DNA from: Paenibacillus humicola
GTDB lineage: Bacteria > Bacillota > Bacilli > Paenibacillales > Paenibacillaceae
Assembly: GCF_028826105.1 (NCBI RefSeq)
Contig: NZ_JAQGPL010000001.1
Coordinates: forward strand, 5,401,501 to 5,465,500
Reading direction: 5' to 3'
Length of the DNA: 64,000 nt
In this document: positions 9,056-17,579 of the stretch, piece by piece
How the letters are laid out: every line of letters begins with the position of its first letter
Numbering within the stretch: the first letter of the stretch is position 1
Notes under the pieces: generated by a model
What the model saw: the letters and a program-made list of their open reading frames with translations, nothing else
What the model was told of the DNA's origin: nothing
Database searches by the model: none
Program-made: the position numbers and the translations under genes

Positions 9056-10264
9056 TTATTTGGCATAATGGCCGATCACTTTTTCGACGGCGGATACAAC
9101 GTCCAGAATGTCCGTTTCGGTCATGGCCGGGAATAAAGGCAGCGTGATGAAGCCCTCATAAACGGATTCGGCTGCAGGAGCGAGCCCTTTTCCGCAGCCC
9201 AGTCTTCTATAGTAAGGATGCAAATGCACGGGGACGTAATGCACGTTCACTCCGATATTTTCTTTCCGCAGCGCCGCAAAAATCATATTCCGGTCCGCCG
9301 ACAGCCGGTCCAGCTCGAGCCGGATGATATATAAATGCCAGCTGGATTGACGGTCCTGCTTTTGGTACGGAAGGACGATGCCGGGAATCGAGCTCAGCAA
9401 TTCCGTATATCGGCTGGCGATTTGCCGTCTGCGGGCTGTGAACTCGTTCAGCTTCCTGAGCTGCGACAGACCGAGAGCCGCTTGAATGTCCGTCATCCGG
9501 TAATTGAAACCAAGCTCATGCATCTCGTAATACCACTCGCCCTCGCCGGTATTGTGCATCATGTCCCGGTTTCGGGTAATGCCGTGACTGCGAAACAGCA
9601 GCAGCCGTTCATAGAAATGCTCCGAGTCGGTCACGATAACGCCGCCCTCGCCGGAGGTGACATGCTTGACGGGATGAAAGCTGAACATCGTCATATCGGC
9701 GATGGAGCCCACCCTTCGATTTTTGTAGACCGCTCCGATAGAATGGGCCGCATCCTCAATCACGATCAAATTATGCGTTTTGGCCGTTTCCATAATCTCA
9801 TCCAGATCGGCGGGCTGCCCGGTAAAATCGACCGGGATGACCGCTTTTGTCCGTTTGCCGATTAAAGCCTTCATTCGATTGACGTCGATATTGTACGTAT
9901 CGGGCTCGATATCGGCAAATACGACGTTTCCTCCGCAGTACCGGACGCAGTTTGCGCTTGCGGCAAACGTCATCGGCGTCGTGATCGCTTCGTCGCCTTC
10001 GCCGATTCCCGCGGCAAAGCATGCCCCGTGCAGCGCGGCCGTGCCGTTCGAGAAGGCGACGGCGTATTTGGCGCCCGCATAGCCGGCCACCGCTTCTTCG
10101 AACGCTTTGATCTTCGGTCCCTGCGTCAGGAAAGGCGATTTCAGCGTCTCGACGACCGCTTCGATATCGGCTTCGTCAATCCACTGCCTGCCGTAAGGCA
10201 GGAGCGTTTCGCGAACCGGCTCGCCGCCCAAAATAGCAAGCTGCTGATGCTTCAATTTGGCCAT
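9056..10264 (-). CDS. pseC: DegT-family aminotransferase, probable UDP-4-keto-sugar transaminase PseC
   Basis: PLP enzyme expected to aminate the 4-keto product of PseB, giving UDP-4-amino-4,6-dideoxy-N-acetyl-altrosamine, step two of CMP-pseudaminate synthesis. The 402 residues show the DegT/DnrJ/EryC1 layout: FSNGTAALHGACFAAGI (about 73-89), the conserved VIEDAAHSIGA (about 168-178), and the Schiff-base lysine in MFSFHPVKHVTSGEGG near residue 200. Length and the LTQGPKIKAFEEAVAGYAGAKYAVA start are like PseC. It is the last gene of the cluster before a terminator, 72 bases after the epimerase gene. A related sugar transaminase is the alternative, but the presence of all other Pse steps supports PseC. 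Confidence 0.85.
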   Translation of the reverse strand: MAKLKHQQLAILGGEPVRETLLPYGRQWIDEADIEAVVETLKSPFLTQGPKIKAFEEAVAGYAGAKYAVAFSNGTAALHGACFAAGIGEGDEAITTPMTFAASANCVRYCGGNVVFADIEPDTYNIDVNRMKALIGKRTKAVIPVDFTGQPADLDEIMETAKTHNLIVIEDAAHSIGAVYKNRRVGSIADMTMFSFHPVKHVTSGEGGVIVTDSEHFYERLLLFRSHGITRNRDMMHNTGEGEWYYEMHELGFNYRMTDIQAALGLSQLRKLNEFTARRRQIASRYTELLSSIPGIVLPYQKQDRQSSWHLYIIRLELDRLSADRNMIFAALRKENIGVNVHYVPVHLHPYYRRLGCGKGLAPAAESVYEGFITLPLFPAMTETDILDVVSAVEKVIGHYAK

Positions 10265-10336
10265 TTGTACGCCCCCATTAAGGTCTCAATAAGCCGGCTG
10301 CCCTGCAAGGACGCATGCCGTACCGGCCCGCGCGGA

Positions 10337-11275
10337 TTAAAGGATCGTTCGAATCCAATCCTCCGTTTTCTTCAGTCCTTCCTCCAGCGTCACTTGCGGC
10401 TCCCATCCGAGCAGCCGCCGCGCCTTGGAATAATCGCAAAGCAGCTTTTGAATCTCGCTCTGCGGGTGAATGTGCTCCACGTGCCGGATCCGGCTCTCGC
10501 CGCCGGCGATGAGCTTCGCCAAATCGTTGATGGAGATATCGCGCCCGAAGCCCGCATTCACAATCTGCCCGTCCGCCCGGTCGGAATAGCCCGCTTGAAC
10601 GACGAACCGCGCGCAGTCGTCGACATAAAGCAAATCCCGTGTCTGGGTCCCATCCCCGTAAATTTGAAGGTCTTCGGCCTGCAGCTTCTTCTTGATAAAG
10701 ATGGCAACCACGCCGCCTTCGCCGCCGAATTTCTGAAAAGGACCGTATGTATTGAAGGGACGAACGACAACCGCGGGCAGACCGTAAGCATAATAATAGG
10801 ACAGCACCATATTTTCGGCCGCTATTTTTGCTCCGGCATACGGCGAAGCGGGCTTGGCCGGATGCGCTTCGGTAATCCCCGATTCATCGAGACAGCGGTC
10901 GTAAACCATGCAGGTGCTCATGAATACGATTTTCACCCGGTGCAGGCGGCACCGCTCCAACAGGCGGAACGTGCCGACCGTATCGTTATCGAATGTCGTT
11001 CCGGGGTCGTCTATGCTGTCCTGTACATTGATGCTGGCACCGAGATGGTAGCAAAGCTGAAACGGATGCTTGAACACTTCGTCCAGCAGCGCTTCATCCT
11101 TGATATCGCCCCGAATAAACTGCCGGAAGCCTTCATGCGCCTTGAATGCTTCGATATTCGATTCCGCACCGTTTGACAAGTCGTCCAATACCGTAACGCG
11201 GTGCCCGTCCTCCAATAAACGTTTCACAACCCATCTGCCAATAAAACCGGCGCCGCCGGTAACGAGCACATTCAT
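10337..11275 (-). CDS. NAD-dependent epimerase/dehydratase (extended SDR), substrate unknown
   Basis: Nucleotide-sugar-modifying enzyme of the extended short-chain dehydrogenase family. The NAD motif VLVTGGAGFIGRWV is at the N-terminus, the catalytic tyrosine/lysine pair is in SPYAGAKIAAE near residue 145, and VVVRPFNTYGPFQ and a GDGTQTRDLLYVDDCA segment follow, as in UDP-glucose epimerases and 4,6-dehydratases. It is not needed for the six canonical Pse steps, so it probably makes a second sugar or modifies the glycan. The ATG at 11275 (MNVLVTGG) is preferred over 11284, whose ribosome site is too close. It is tightly packed between pseI and pseC. The family is sure, the reaction is not. Confidence 0.85.
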   Translation of the reverse strand: MNVLVTGGAGFIGRWVVKRLLEDGHRVTVLDDLSNGAESNIEAFKAHEGFRQFIRGDIKDEALLDEVFKHPFQLCYHLGASINVQDSIDDPGTTFDNDTVGTFRLLERCRLHRVKIVFMSTCMVYDRCLDESGITEAHPAKPASPYAGAKIAAENMVLSYYYAYGLPAVVVRPFNTYGPFQKFGGEGGVVAIFIKKKLQAEDLQIYGDGTQTRDLLYVDDCARFVVQAGYSDRADGQIVNAGFGRDISINDLAKLIAGGESRIRHVEHIHPQSEIQKLLCDYSKARRLLGWEPQVTLEEGLKKTEDWIRTIL

Positions 11276-11290
11276 ATTCCCCATCCTTTT

Positions 11291-12355
11291 CTAATCCAGC
11301 ATAAGGTCCATCGTAATGGCCGTGCCCCGCGGAATATCTTTTTTTACCGCACGGCCAAGCAGCCGATCCAAATATTTGGGGGGAAGTCCGTAACCGGGAC
11401 GAATAATGCGCAAATTTTGTTCCGTGAACGATTCTCCCGCCTTTATATCCTTGACCGCATACAGGGAGCGGCGGAATACCTTCGATTTCTTCTCCGCTTC
11501 GGTCGCTCCGTACGAGACCGAGCCAAGCCCCTGCCATGCGCGTTCCGTTTCCTCCACCAGCAGCCGCATCTCTTCCGGCTCCAGCGAAAAAGCCGCATCG
11601 ACCCCGCCGTCGGCCCGGCTGAGCGTAAAATGCTTTTCGATCACGGACGCGCCCAAAGCAACGCCGGCTACGGCGACTCCGATGCCGAGCGTATGGTCGG
11701 ACAGTCCGACAAGGGTATGAAAAAGCTGCTGCAGGTGAGGGAGCGTGCGAATATTGGAGTTCATGGGCGAAGCGGGATACGAGCTTGTACACTTCAACAA
11801 AACCAAATCGCTGCAGCCCGCCGCACGAACCGTTCCGACCAGCTCGTCCAATTCGGCGATACTGGCCATCCCGGTCGATGCGATGATCGGCTTGCCCGTC
11901 GAAGCGACTTTTCGCAGCAAAGGAAGATGCGTATTCTCAAAGGAAGCGATCTTATAGCAGGGCACGTCCAGCGATTCGAGAAAATCGACGGCCGTCTCGT
12001 CAAAAGGGGTGCTGAACCCGATCATGCCCAGCTCGCGGCAGCGGTCGAAGATCGCCTGATGCCATTCCCACGGCGTATGGGCCTCCTGATAGAGGTCGTA
12101 TAACGACCGTTCTTTCCATAAGCTTTCGGTGTCGCGGATAAAAAAATCGGACCGGTCGGATTCGATCGTCATCGTATCCGCGGTATAGGTTTGAATTTTC
12201 AAGGCATGCGCACCCGCTCTGGCGGCAGCCTCGACGATTTCGAGCGCCCGTTCGAGCGATTGATTATGGTTGCCCGACATTTCGGCGATAATGAACGGCG
12301 GGTGCTCCGGGCCGATCTTTCGGGTACCGATGATGATTTCGCTATTTTGATTCAT
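11291..12355 (-). CDS. pseI: Pseudaminic acid synthase (NeuB family)
   Basis: Condenses phosphoenolpyruvate with 6-deoxy-AltdiNAc to give pseudaminic acid. The N-terminal 280 residues form the NeuB TIM barrel (FIIAEMSGNHNQSLERALEIV, KIQTYTADTMT, GFSTPFDETAVDFLE, CYKIASFE, IASTGMAS, LLKCTSSYPA, GLSDHTLG). The last 60 residues form an antifreeze-like SAF domain (SLYAVKDIKAGESFTEQNLRIIRPGYGL). The EMSGNHNQS segment is typical of PseI rather than sialic acid synthases, which agrees with pseG and pseH next to it. AGAGGTG lies five bases before the ATG. Length 354 residues is normal. Confidence 0.92.
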   Translation of the reverse strand: MNQNSEIIIGTRKIGPEHPPFIIAEMSGNHNQSLERALEIVEAAARAGAHALKIQTYTADTMTIESDRSDFFIRDTESLWKERSLYDLYQEAHTPWEWHQAIFDRCRELGMIGFSTPFDETAVDFLESLDVPCYKIASFENTHLPLLRKVASTGKPIIASTGMASIAELDELVGTVRAAGCSDLVLLKCTSSYPASPMNSNIRTLPHLQQLFHTLVGLSDHTLGIGVAVAGVALGASVIEKHFTLSRADGGVDAAFSLEPEEMRLLVEETERAWQGLGSVSYGATEAEKKSKVFRRSLYAVKDIKAGESFTEQNLRIIRPGYGLPPKYLDRLLGRAVKKDIPRGTAITMDLMLD

Positions 12356-12394
12356 GCTTCACCTCTGCGGCGTATGTCCGTCTTTAGGTCTTCA

Positions 12395-12937
12395 TTAAAA
12401 ATGAACCGTCAGCTTCTGCCGGACCTCCGGCCATTGGTCGGAGAAGAACGCGAATAAACAAACATCTTCATCGTGATCGTTTTTCCATACATGACGCCGT
12501 AAACGCCCTTCCTGCTCGAACCCCAGCCTCCGGTGAAAACGGAGACTGGCCTCGTTGAAAGCGAGTACTTCCGCGCACACTTTACGGATCTGCAACCGCT
12601 CGAACGCCGTCTCTAATCCGAGCAGCCCCAGCGCCGTCCCGCTTCCTCTCGGAACGTCCGTTTCACCGAGGTAAATTCCCCAGTCGCATGTCCGGTGCTT
12701 GTTATCGATACCCGTAAAATTGACGGTCCCGACCGGCCGGCCCTTCCATTCGACTATATAAAACCGGCGCGACGGATCGCCTTGCAGACGTTCAAACCAA
12801 GCGGCGTGATTTTCCCAAGTAATCCGCTCGTCCGAGTACATCGTTCTTCGGATCCGTTCCGAATTGCGCCAATTCAAAACAGTCGGCAAATCGGGTTCCA
12901 GGAGGGCTCGAATCGCGTAATCTTTTATCAGCTGCAT
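12395..12937 (-). CDS. pseH: GNAT N-acetyltransferase, probable PseH
   Basis: Expected to acetylate the 4-amino group of the PseC product with acetyl-CoA. The 180-residue protein is a single GNAT domain: LPTVLNWRNSERIRRTMYSDE near the start, the GIYLGETDVPRGSGTALGLLGLE acetyl-CoA loop around 90-110, and the FNEASLRFHRRLGFEQEGRLRRHV C-terminal part seen in PseH and RimJ/RimL-like enzymes. It lies between pseG and pseI with gaps of about 35 bases, the usual pseG-pseH-pseI grouping. Alone the family would be ambiguous; the neighbourhood gives the assignment. Confidence 0.85.
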   Translation of the reverse strand: MQLIKDYAIRALLEPDLPTVLNWRNSERIRRTMYSDERITWENHAAWFERLQGDPSRRFYIVEWKGRPVGTVNFTGIDNKHRTCDWGIYLGETDVPRGSGTALGLLGLETAFERLQIRKVCAEVLAFNEASLRFHRRLGFEQEGRLRRHVWKNDHDEDVCLFAFFSDQWPEVRQKLTVHF

Positions 12938-12970
12938 GCCCTGTCCCTCAATCGTTAATAAGGTTGAAGT

Positions 12971-14074
12971 TTAAGCCCGTTCAAACAGAATGCCGGTAAC
13001 GCCGTCCGCGCCGCTGACGCCTTGATCTCCCATTAGTTCCAGCCCCGCACGGCTCATGCTTGCCAGCGAGTCCGGGCTTTGCGGAAGCTGCTCAAGCGCG
13101 GAAACGATCATGGGCGAGGTTACCTCGTCCCAATGGCCCAAATGAAGAACGGCGCCTGCATTCGAAACGGCTTTGGCGATCTCCGTTTGATTATCGGCAG
13201 TTGTCACGGTTATCGCCGGCAGGCCGAGGAAACACCGCTCCCACGTTGACGAGCCGCCCGCTCCGATCGCCAGGTCCGCCTCCAGCATCAGCTCGGCCAT
13301 GTGATCGATTTGACAATAATAGCGGACGTTCGGAATTGCCGAGCATAGCTCGGCAATCCGCTCCCTGTGAAGATTGGATTGACCTACGACGACATCGGCC
13401 GCAATATCGTGTCTTCCCCATGACTCGATGGCCCTGAGCGTTTTTTCCGTCTCGTTCGTCGGGTCACTTCCGCCGAAAAACACGAGCAGGCGCCAAACCG
13501 CTCCGTCCTTCACCTTAGCGCGCCGCCGTGCAGCTTGAAATTCTTCGCGCAGCAGGACATAACGGGGACCAAGCAATTGCCTGCAGGCGGCGGGAACAAG
13601 TTTATGGTACCGGATCGTCCTATTATCGTACAGATTTTGATCGAGCAGCAGATCGCAATCATGTGTGCGGTTGGCCAGATCATCGATGATCATGATGCGC
13701 CGCACCTGTGGACGAACCAGCCGCTCCCACCGGATATCAATGGCGTAATGGTCCGCAATGAGCCAGTCGACCGGCTCGCTTTGAGCTTGAATCCATGCTG
13801 CCGTTTGGGCGGCGTCTATTTCCTGTCTCTCGCCCAGCCATTGTTCGTAAAGCGTTTCGGCTTCTCCCGATTCCGCTTGATCGAAAGGGGACGGCAGCCG
13901 ATGAACGGAAAATCCCCGGTCCCGGATCAGCCCGCAGAGATGTCCCGGGTGCTCCCTGCAGACGAATTGCACCGCCGCCCCTGCCTGCCTAAGCCGGCCG
14001 GCCAACGTTAAACATCGCATGACATGACCGGTTCCGATCCTTACGGACGCGTCGACCCGAAAAACCACTCGCAT
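12971..14074 (-). CDS. pseG: UDP-2,4-diacetamido-2,4,6-trideoxy-L-altropyranose hydrolase
   Basis: Removes UDP from the diacetylated nucleotide sugar, delivering the free sugar to PseI. The 367 residues have the GT-B-like fold: N-terminal VFRVDASVRIGTGHVMRCL with the glycine loop and histidine of PseG, WLIADHYAIDIRWE near 110, RIMIIDDLANRTHDCDLLLDQN near 125-145, and the C-terminal nucleotide-binding FFGGSDPTNETEKTLRAI and GAGGSSTWERCFLGLPAI. The start has GGGAGGG about eight bases upstream. It is the first gene of the pseG-H-I group, directly after the flaG terminator, so read-through or an unseen promoter must serve it. Confidence 0.92.
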   Translation of the reverse strand: MRVVFRVDASVRIGTGHVMRCLTLAGRLRQAGAAVQFVCREHPGHLCGLIRDRGFSVHRLPSPFDQAESGEAETLYEQWLGERQEIDAAQTAAWIQAQSEPVDWLIADHYAIDIRWERLVRPQVRRIMIIDDLANRTHDCDLLLDQNLYDNRTIRYHKLVPAACRQLLGPRYVLLREEFQAARRRAKVKDGAVWRLLVFFGGSDPTNETEKTLRAIESWGRHDIAADVVVGQSNLHRERIAELCSAIPNVRYYCQIDHMAELMLEADLAIGAGGSSTWERCFLGLPAITVTTADNQTEIAKAVSNAGAVLHLGHWDEVTSPMIVSALEQLPQSPDSLASMSRAGLELMGDQGVSGADGVTGILFERA

Positions 14075-14094
14075 ACACCAAGCCCTCCCGGGAA

Positions 14095-14122
14095 AGGAAA
14101 AAGCCCACGTACCCGGGGCTTT
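14095..14122 (-). terminator. Terminator-like hairpin after flaG
   Basis: Minus strand AAAGCCC, nine-base loop, GGGCTTT, followed by T-rich CTTTTTCC. It overlaps the flaG stop codon. It separates fliD-S-T-flaG from pseG and is probably leaky, since no clear promoter was found for pseG. Confidence 0.6.
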
Positions 14123-14456
14123 ATATTTTTTTGTCTACAATAATACCCAGCGTTTCATAGAAGCCGGCCACCATATCCATAACCTTCTTGGACGGAATTT
14201 CTTTAATGACTTCATTGGTGCTGTCATCGACGACTTGGACATAATATTCATTCAGCTTGTCATGAAGGACGAAATGAAGATGGGAGTCCTTCGATTCGAG
14301 CATTTTGTTCAGATGGCCGATTTCTTTGGCGATATCCGCCTTCGAATAGGAATGCTGCTGTCTATCCTCGACCGGCTCTCGTTCCTGCTCCGCCCTTTTC
14401 CGTACGCCTGGCTGCTCAAAGGATAATGTCTTCTCGCTTGCGGGTTGGACCTCCAT
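14121..14456 (-). CDS. flaG: FlaG family flagellar protein
   Basis: Small protein of unknown exact function, found beside fliD in many bacteria and linked to filament length. The 111 residues have a charged, low-complexity N-terminal half and the conserved FlaG C-terminal domain: LHFVLHDKLNEYYVQVVDDSTNEVIKEIP followed by KKVMDMVAGFYETLGIIVDKK. The ATG at 14456 (MEVQPASE) has GGAGGAAGAAGGAAG just upstream; a longer reading frame to 14558 would overlap the preceding gene and has no family support. It ends the fliD-fliS-fliT-flaG unit. Confidence 0.88.
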   Translation of the reverse strand: MEVQPASEKTLSFEQPGVRKRAEQEREPVEDRQQHSYSKADIAKEIGHLNKMLESKDSHLHFVLHDKLNEYYVQVVDDSTNEVIKEIPSKKVMDMVAGFYETLGIIVDKKI

Positions 14457-14478
14457 CTTCCTTCTTCCTCCGTTTCGC

Positions 14479-14832
14479 CTATTTCTTTTGATCGAGAAAC
14501 GCGCCGTACGGCATCTGCCGCATGTAGGAGTTGTACTGATCGGAAGCGTTTCGGGCATGCTTCAGCTTATTGATTTTATTCGCCGTTTCCAGAAGCGACT
14601 GCCGAATTTGCCCGTTAAGCTCCGATTCGAAACGCTGCCAGGATTCGAATAAGTCCCGGTAAACCTCGATATTCGCACACCCGCGCAGCTGTTCGTTCAA
14701 ATCCGCTAGCAGCCGTTCCCTTGCTTCGAATCTCCGGTCCGCTTCATTGAAATCGACAGGCGGCGACTGCCGGAACAAACGCAGCAGCTGTTCCGTCTGC
14801 TCGGCCAATTGTTGGAATTGGGCTTCGATCAT
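14479..14832 (-). CDS. fliT: Small helical flagellar protein, FliT-like chaperone
   Basis: A 117-residue, almost wholly alpha-helical and charged protein (MIEAQFQQLAEQTEQLLRLF ... LLETANKINKLKHARNASDQY). The C-terminal NKINKLKHARNASDQYNSYM is of the kind seen in FliT-like flagellar chaperones of Bacilli. Its ATG directly follows the fliS stop (TGAATG), so the two are translationally coupled. Position between fliS and flaG matches fliT of Bacillus subtilis, whose product binds the cap protein FliD. Similarity is by length, helix content and place rather than a strong motif, so the gene name is tentative. Confidence 0.65.
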   Translation of the reverse strand: MIEAQFQQLAEQTEQLLRLFRQSPPVDFNEADRRFEARERLLADLNEQLRGCANIEVYRDLFESWQRFESELNGQIRQSLLETANKINKLKHARNASDQYNSYMRQMPYGAFLDQKK

Positions 14833-15225
14833 TCATGCTTCTCCCTGTTGTTTGGAGCTGCGGGCAAGTAAGATCGCCTGCTTCCACGTCTCTCGAAACT
14901 CGGTGAAAAATCCTTCGACTTCCTCCAAAATCGCATCGCTCTTCGAAATATTCGCTTCGATCAGTCTTCTTTTCAAGTAATCGTACAGCGGGATCAGCTG
15001 ACCGGCAATCGGATATTTCCGGTCCAGCGTAATAATCAGCTCATCGACGATATCCTGTACCCGCGTATTGTAATGGTGCGCCTGGTTAAAATCCTGTTTC
15101 AGGATCGCCTGTCTCGCACGTTTAATGAACGTAACGGCGCCGTTATACAGCATAAGCGTCAGCTCCTCCGGCGGAGCCGTATCCACTTGATTCTGTTTGT
15201 AGCTTTGAATGGATGGCTGGATCAT
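14833..15225 (-). CDS. fliS: Flagellin export chaperone FliS
   Basis: Binds the C-terminus of flagellin in the cytoplasm and keeps it unpolymerised for export. The 130 residues show the FliS four-helix pattern and key strings: YKQNQVDTAPPEELTLMLYNGAV at the start (the PEELxLMLYxG core), IVDELIITLDRKYPIAGQLIPLYDYLKRRL in the middle and the ILEEVEGFFTEFRETWKQA helix. It follows fliD by 21 bases and is coupled to the next gene. Function is sure from sequence and context. Confidence 0.95.
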   Translation of the reverse strand: MIQPSIQSYKQNQVDTAPPEELTLMLYNGAVTFIKRARQAILKQDFNQAHHYNTRVQDIVDELIITLDRKYPIAGQLIPLYDYLKRRLIEANISKSDAILEEVEGFFTEFRETWKQAILLARSSKQQGEA

Positions 15226-15246
15226 AACGTCCCTCCAGACGCGGAT

Positions 15247-16785
15247 TTACTTTTGAAATAAGCTGGCGATGTAGGTGCTCTGCGAGTTCAAATTATCCAG
15301 CGCGGTTTGCAGACTGGCGTACTGGCTGTATAATTGCTGCTCATAATCGGATAAGCCCGACTGCGCTTCCGTGATTTGGGTGGCATAATCGTCGATCTGA
15401 ATATTGAGAAAGCTTTTTGACGGCACGATCTGCGTTTTTTGGGTAAGTCCGCTCACAATCGACTTGTTCAGGGTTTCGTAAAGACGCGTCCCGACTCCGG
15501 CGTCGCTCCAGACCGTCAAATTGCCGTTCGCATCGCGTGCGCCGTTCTGGGTAAAAAGCGCAGCCACCTGATCCGGATTATTCGTCAGCGCGGTCCTCAA
15601 TTTATCTTCATCAATATAAATTTTTCCATTTTCCGTATACGCCTGCGAATTCCCCGGCGGAGCCGTCGTAATGCCGATGTCCGCGAGCGACTGATAAAGG
15701 CCGGCGGGAAGACCCGAAACCGGATCGGAAATATTGTTCCGCATCTTCGTCAGCCCGGCGCCCAGGATGCTGTCGTTACTGAGCAAGCCCGACTGCGCCT
15801 TTTGGTTCCAGAGCGTAATATCCGAGTCCTTCATGTCCTGCTTCTGGGTATCCGTAAGCGGAAGGTAATCGCGATATTTGGGTTCATTCAACTTCGTGTT
15901 CACTTCGTCGATTAACGCGTTGTATTTGTCAAACACGCCTTTAATGGTAGAGACGACGGAATCCACGTCGATATTATTGGACGCGCTGATCGTATACGGG
16001 GTGCCCGAAGGGTCCTCCAGCAGCGTGAAATTGATGTCATTCATTTTGAAGGAGTTGGAGCTTACCGTGACATCGCCCGTACCGTTGAAGTTGACAATCG
16101 CATCCTGTCCCTGGATAACGCCCGTGTCCGTCGGCGTCCCGGCCGGTGCGACGTTCAGCTTATTATTGAGGAGTCCGGTCGGAACGGCGGTCGTTTCTTG
16201 AATTCGGATGGAAGCCGCCGAGCCCGTCGCGCTGCTGACAAAAGACAATTTATCCGACACCTGGTCGTAAACCGCTTTAACGCCTGTAGAAGCGGACTGG
16301 GCGTTAATTTTCGATACGATTTGAACGACGCTGTCCCCGCTGGAAACCGACACGCTGGTGGTCCCGGTCGCTCCGGTAATTTGCAGAGTTGCGTCTGCCG
16401 CCGCCAGTGCCTGGCCCGGATTCGAGGACACGCCGAGCGGAGCGCTGCTGGTCAGCTGCGCCGACTTCGCAAGCTGAGTCACCTTGAGCGTAAAGTTTCC
16501 GGTAAAGGAGCTGGCCGTAGGCGAGACAAGCACTTTGTCGTCATCGGTTTCCGACATGCTCGCTTCCTTCGTTTGGAAGGTGCTCTGCAAAGTCAGTTTC
16601 AGCGCTTCGTTCATAAAGCTTGAAACATCGGTGTTCATACTGCGGTAAGCGTCGCGCTGCCATTCCAAATACGTCTTTTTCTGAATCATTTGATCGATGG
16701 GAACCTGCTTCGCCTGCATCATCTGGCTGACAAGCGAATCGATGTCCAGCCCGGAGGTGCCTAATCCGCTAACTCTGATCGTCAT
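15247..16785 (-). CDS. fliD: Flagellar hook-associated protein 2 (filament cap)
   Basis: Forms the cap under which flagellin subunits fold at the filament tip. The 512-residue protein begins MTIRVSGLGTSGLDIDSLVSQMMQAKQVPIDQM, the standard FliD N-terminus, has a variable serine/threonine-rich middle (about 100-290) and ends with the coiled-coil C-terminus (FLNIQIDDYATQITEAQ ... SLQTALDNLNSQSTYIASLFQK). The ATG at 16785 follows AAAGGCGG; a GTG at 16803 would only add six residues. A sigma-D-like promoter lies 39-66 bases upstream and overlaps the stop of pseF, so fliD can be expressed apart from the pse genes before it. Confidence 0.95.
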   Translation of the reverse strand: MTIRVSGLGTSGLDIDSLVSQMMQAKQVPIDQMIQKKTYLEWQRDAYRSMNTDVSSFMNEALKLTLQSTFQTKEASMSETDDDKVLVSPTASSFTGNFTLKVTQLAKSAQLTSSAPLGVSSNPGQALAAADATLQITGATGTTSVSVSSGDSVVQIVSKINAQSASTGVKAVYDQVSDKLSFVSSATGSAASIRIQETTAVPTGLLNNKLNVAPAGTPTDTGVIQGQDAIVNFNGTGDVTVSSNSFKMNDINFTLLEDPSGTPYTISASNNIDVDSVVSTIKGVFDKYNALIDEVNTKLNEPKYRDYLPLTDTQKQDMKDSDITLWNQKAQSGLLSNDSILGAGLTKMRNNISDPVSGLPAGLYQSLADIGITTAPPGNSQAYTENGKIYIDEDKLRTALTNNPDQVAALFTQNGARDANGNLTVWSDAGVGTRLYETLNKSIVSGLTQKTQIVPSKSFLNIQIDDYATQITEAQSGLSDYEQQLYSQYASLQTALDNLNSQSTYIASLFQK

Positions 16786-16823
16786 GAGAATGCCGCCTTT
16801 CACACCGTCGTAATGTACTACCT

Positions 16824-16851
16824 ATATCGACAACATTTGCCGTATAGTTTA
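16824..16851 (-). promoter_or_regulatory. Sigma-D-like promoter of fliD
   Basis: Minus strand TAAA (16848-16851), 16 bases, GTCGATAT (16824-16831), one mismatch from the sigma-D -10 GCCGATAT. The -35 overlaps the pseF stop codon; the fliD ATG is 39 bases downstream of the -10. Confidence 0.6.
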
Positions 16852-17574
16852 TGTTTTTTGCCTAATGTGAGCGTTAATCGCGTGAAACTCGGGGTTCGCG
16901 TTCATCCATGCCGCCGCCTGGTGCCAAGAAAAACGCTGTCCGGGCACGTAGAGCGCATCATATAAACGGCGAATCAGTTCCCAATCCTCGGGCGTATCGA
17001 GCGTCCAGCGGTAATCGGGCACGGGAATCCCGCTCGTAACCGATTTGCATACGAACCGTTCCGGATGCCGATAGATAAAAGGCGTGACGTGCTCCCGGTC
17101 ATAGGCTTCCCGCGTCTCCGCGAATGCGGCTTCCAGTGATTCGAACGAAAAAATTTCCGTATCCAGTCCGCGCGGGTAAGTACGAACCAGCGTATTGCTC
17201 GCGTAATCGCACATCGGAGCCTCCATATACGACCGAATGACAAGCGACGAAACCTCCGGATCGAGCAGAGGACAATCGGATGTAATCCGTACAACCGCAT
17301 CGGCTTGCACTTGCTTGGCGGCTTCGTAATAGCGCGACAAGACGTCCTCCTCGCTTCCGCGGAAGCACGCGGCTCCGATACGCCGCGCCTCTTCCGCGAC
17401 GGGCTCGTCCCGGCTGCCAGCCGTCGTCGCGACGATCACTTCATCCACCTGCGGTACCGCTCTCAGCCGATCGACCACATGCGCAAGCACGGTTTTGTCG
17501 CCCAGCATTCGAAGCACTTTGCCCAGAAGCCGGGTGGACCCCATGCGGGCCTGAATAATGGCGGCAATTTTCAT
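16849..17574 (-). CDS. pseF: Cytidylyltransferase (SpsF/PseF type), activates pseudaminic acid
   Basis: Expected to make CMP-pseudaminic acid from CTP and the free nonulosonate. The 241 residues start MKIAAIIQARMGSTRLLGKVL, the nucleotide-binding signature of the SpsF-type cytidylyltransferases; the usual proline after RL (RLPGKV) is leucine here. DEVIVATTAGSRDEPVAEEA, FRGSEEDVLSRYYEAA, VVRITSDCPLLDPE and DYRWTLDTPEDWELIRRLYDAL are further family marks. The ATG at 17574 is five bases after the pseB stop. SpsF-type proteins commonly replace classical PseF in Bacillales pse clusters. Specificity is inferred from context. Confidence 0.8.
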   Translation of the reverse strand: MKIAAIIQARMGSTRLLGKVLRMLGDKTVLAHVVDRLRAVPQVDEVIVATTAGSRDEPVAEEARRIGAACFRGSEEDVLSRYYEAAKQVQADAVVRITSDCPLLDPEVSSLVIRSYMEAPMCDYASNTLVRTYPRGLDTEIFSFESLEAAFAETREAYDREHVTPFIYRHPERFVCKSVTSGIPVPDYRWTLDTPEDWELIRRLYDALYVPGQRFSWHQAAAWMNANPEFHAINAHIRQKT

Positions 17575-17579
17575 TTCCG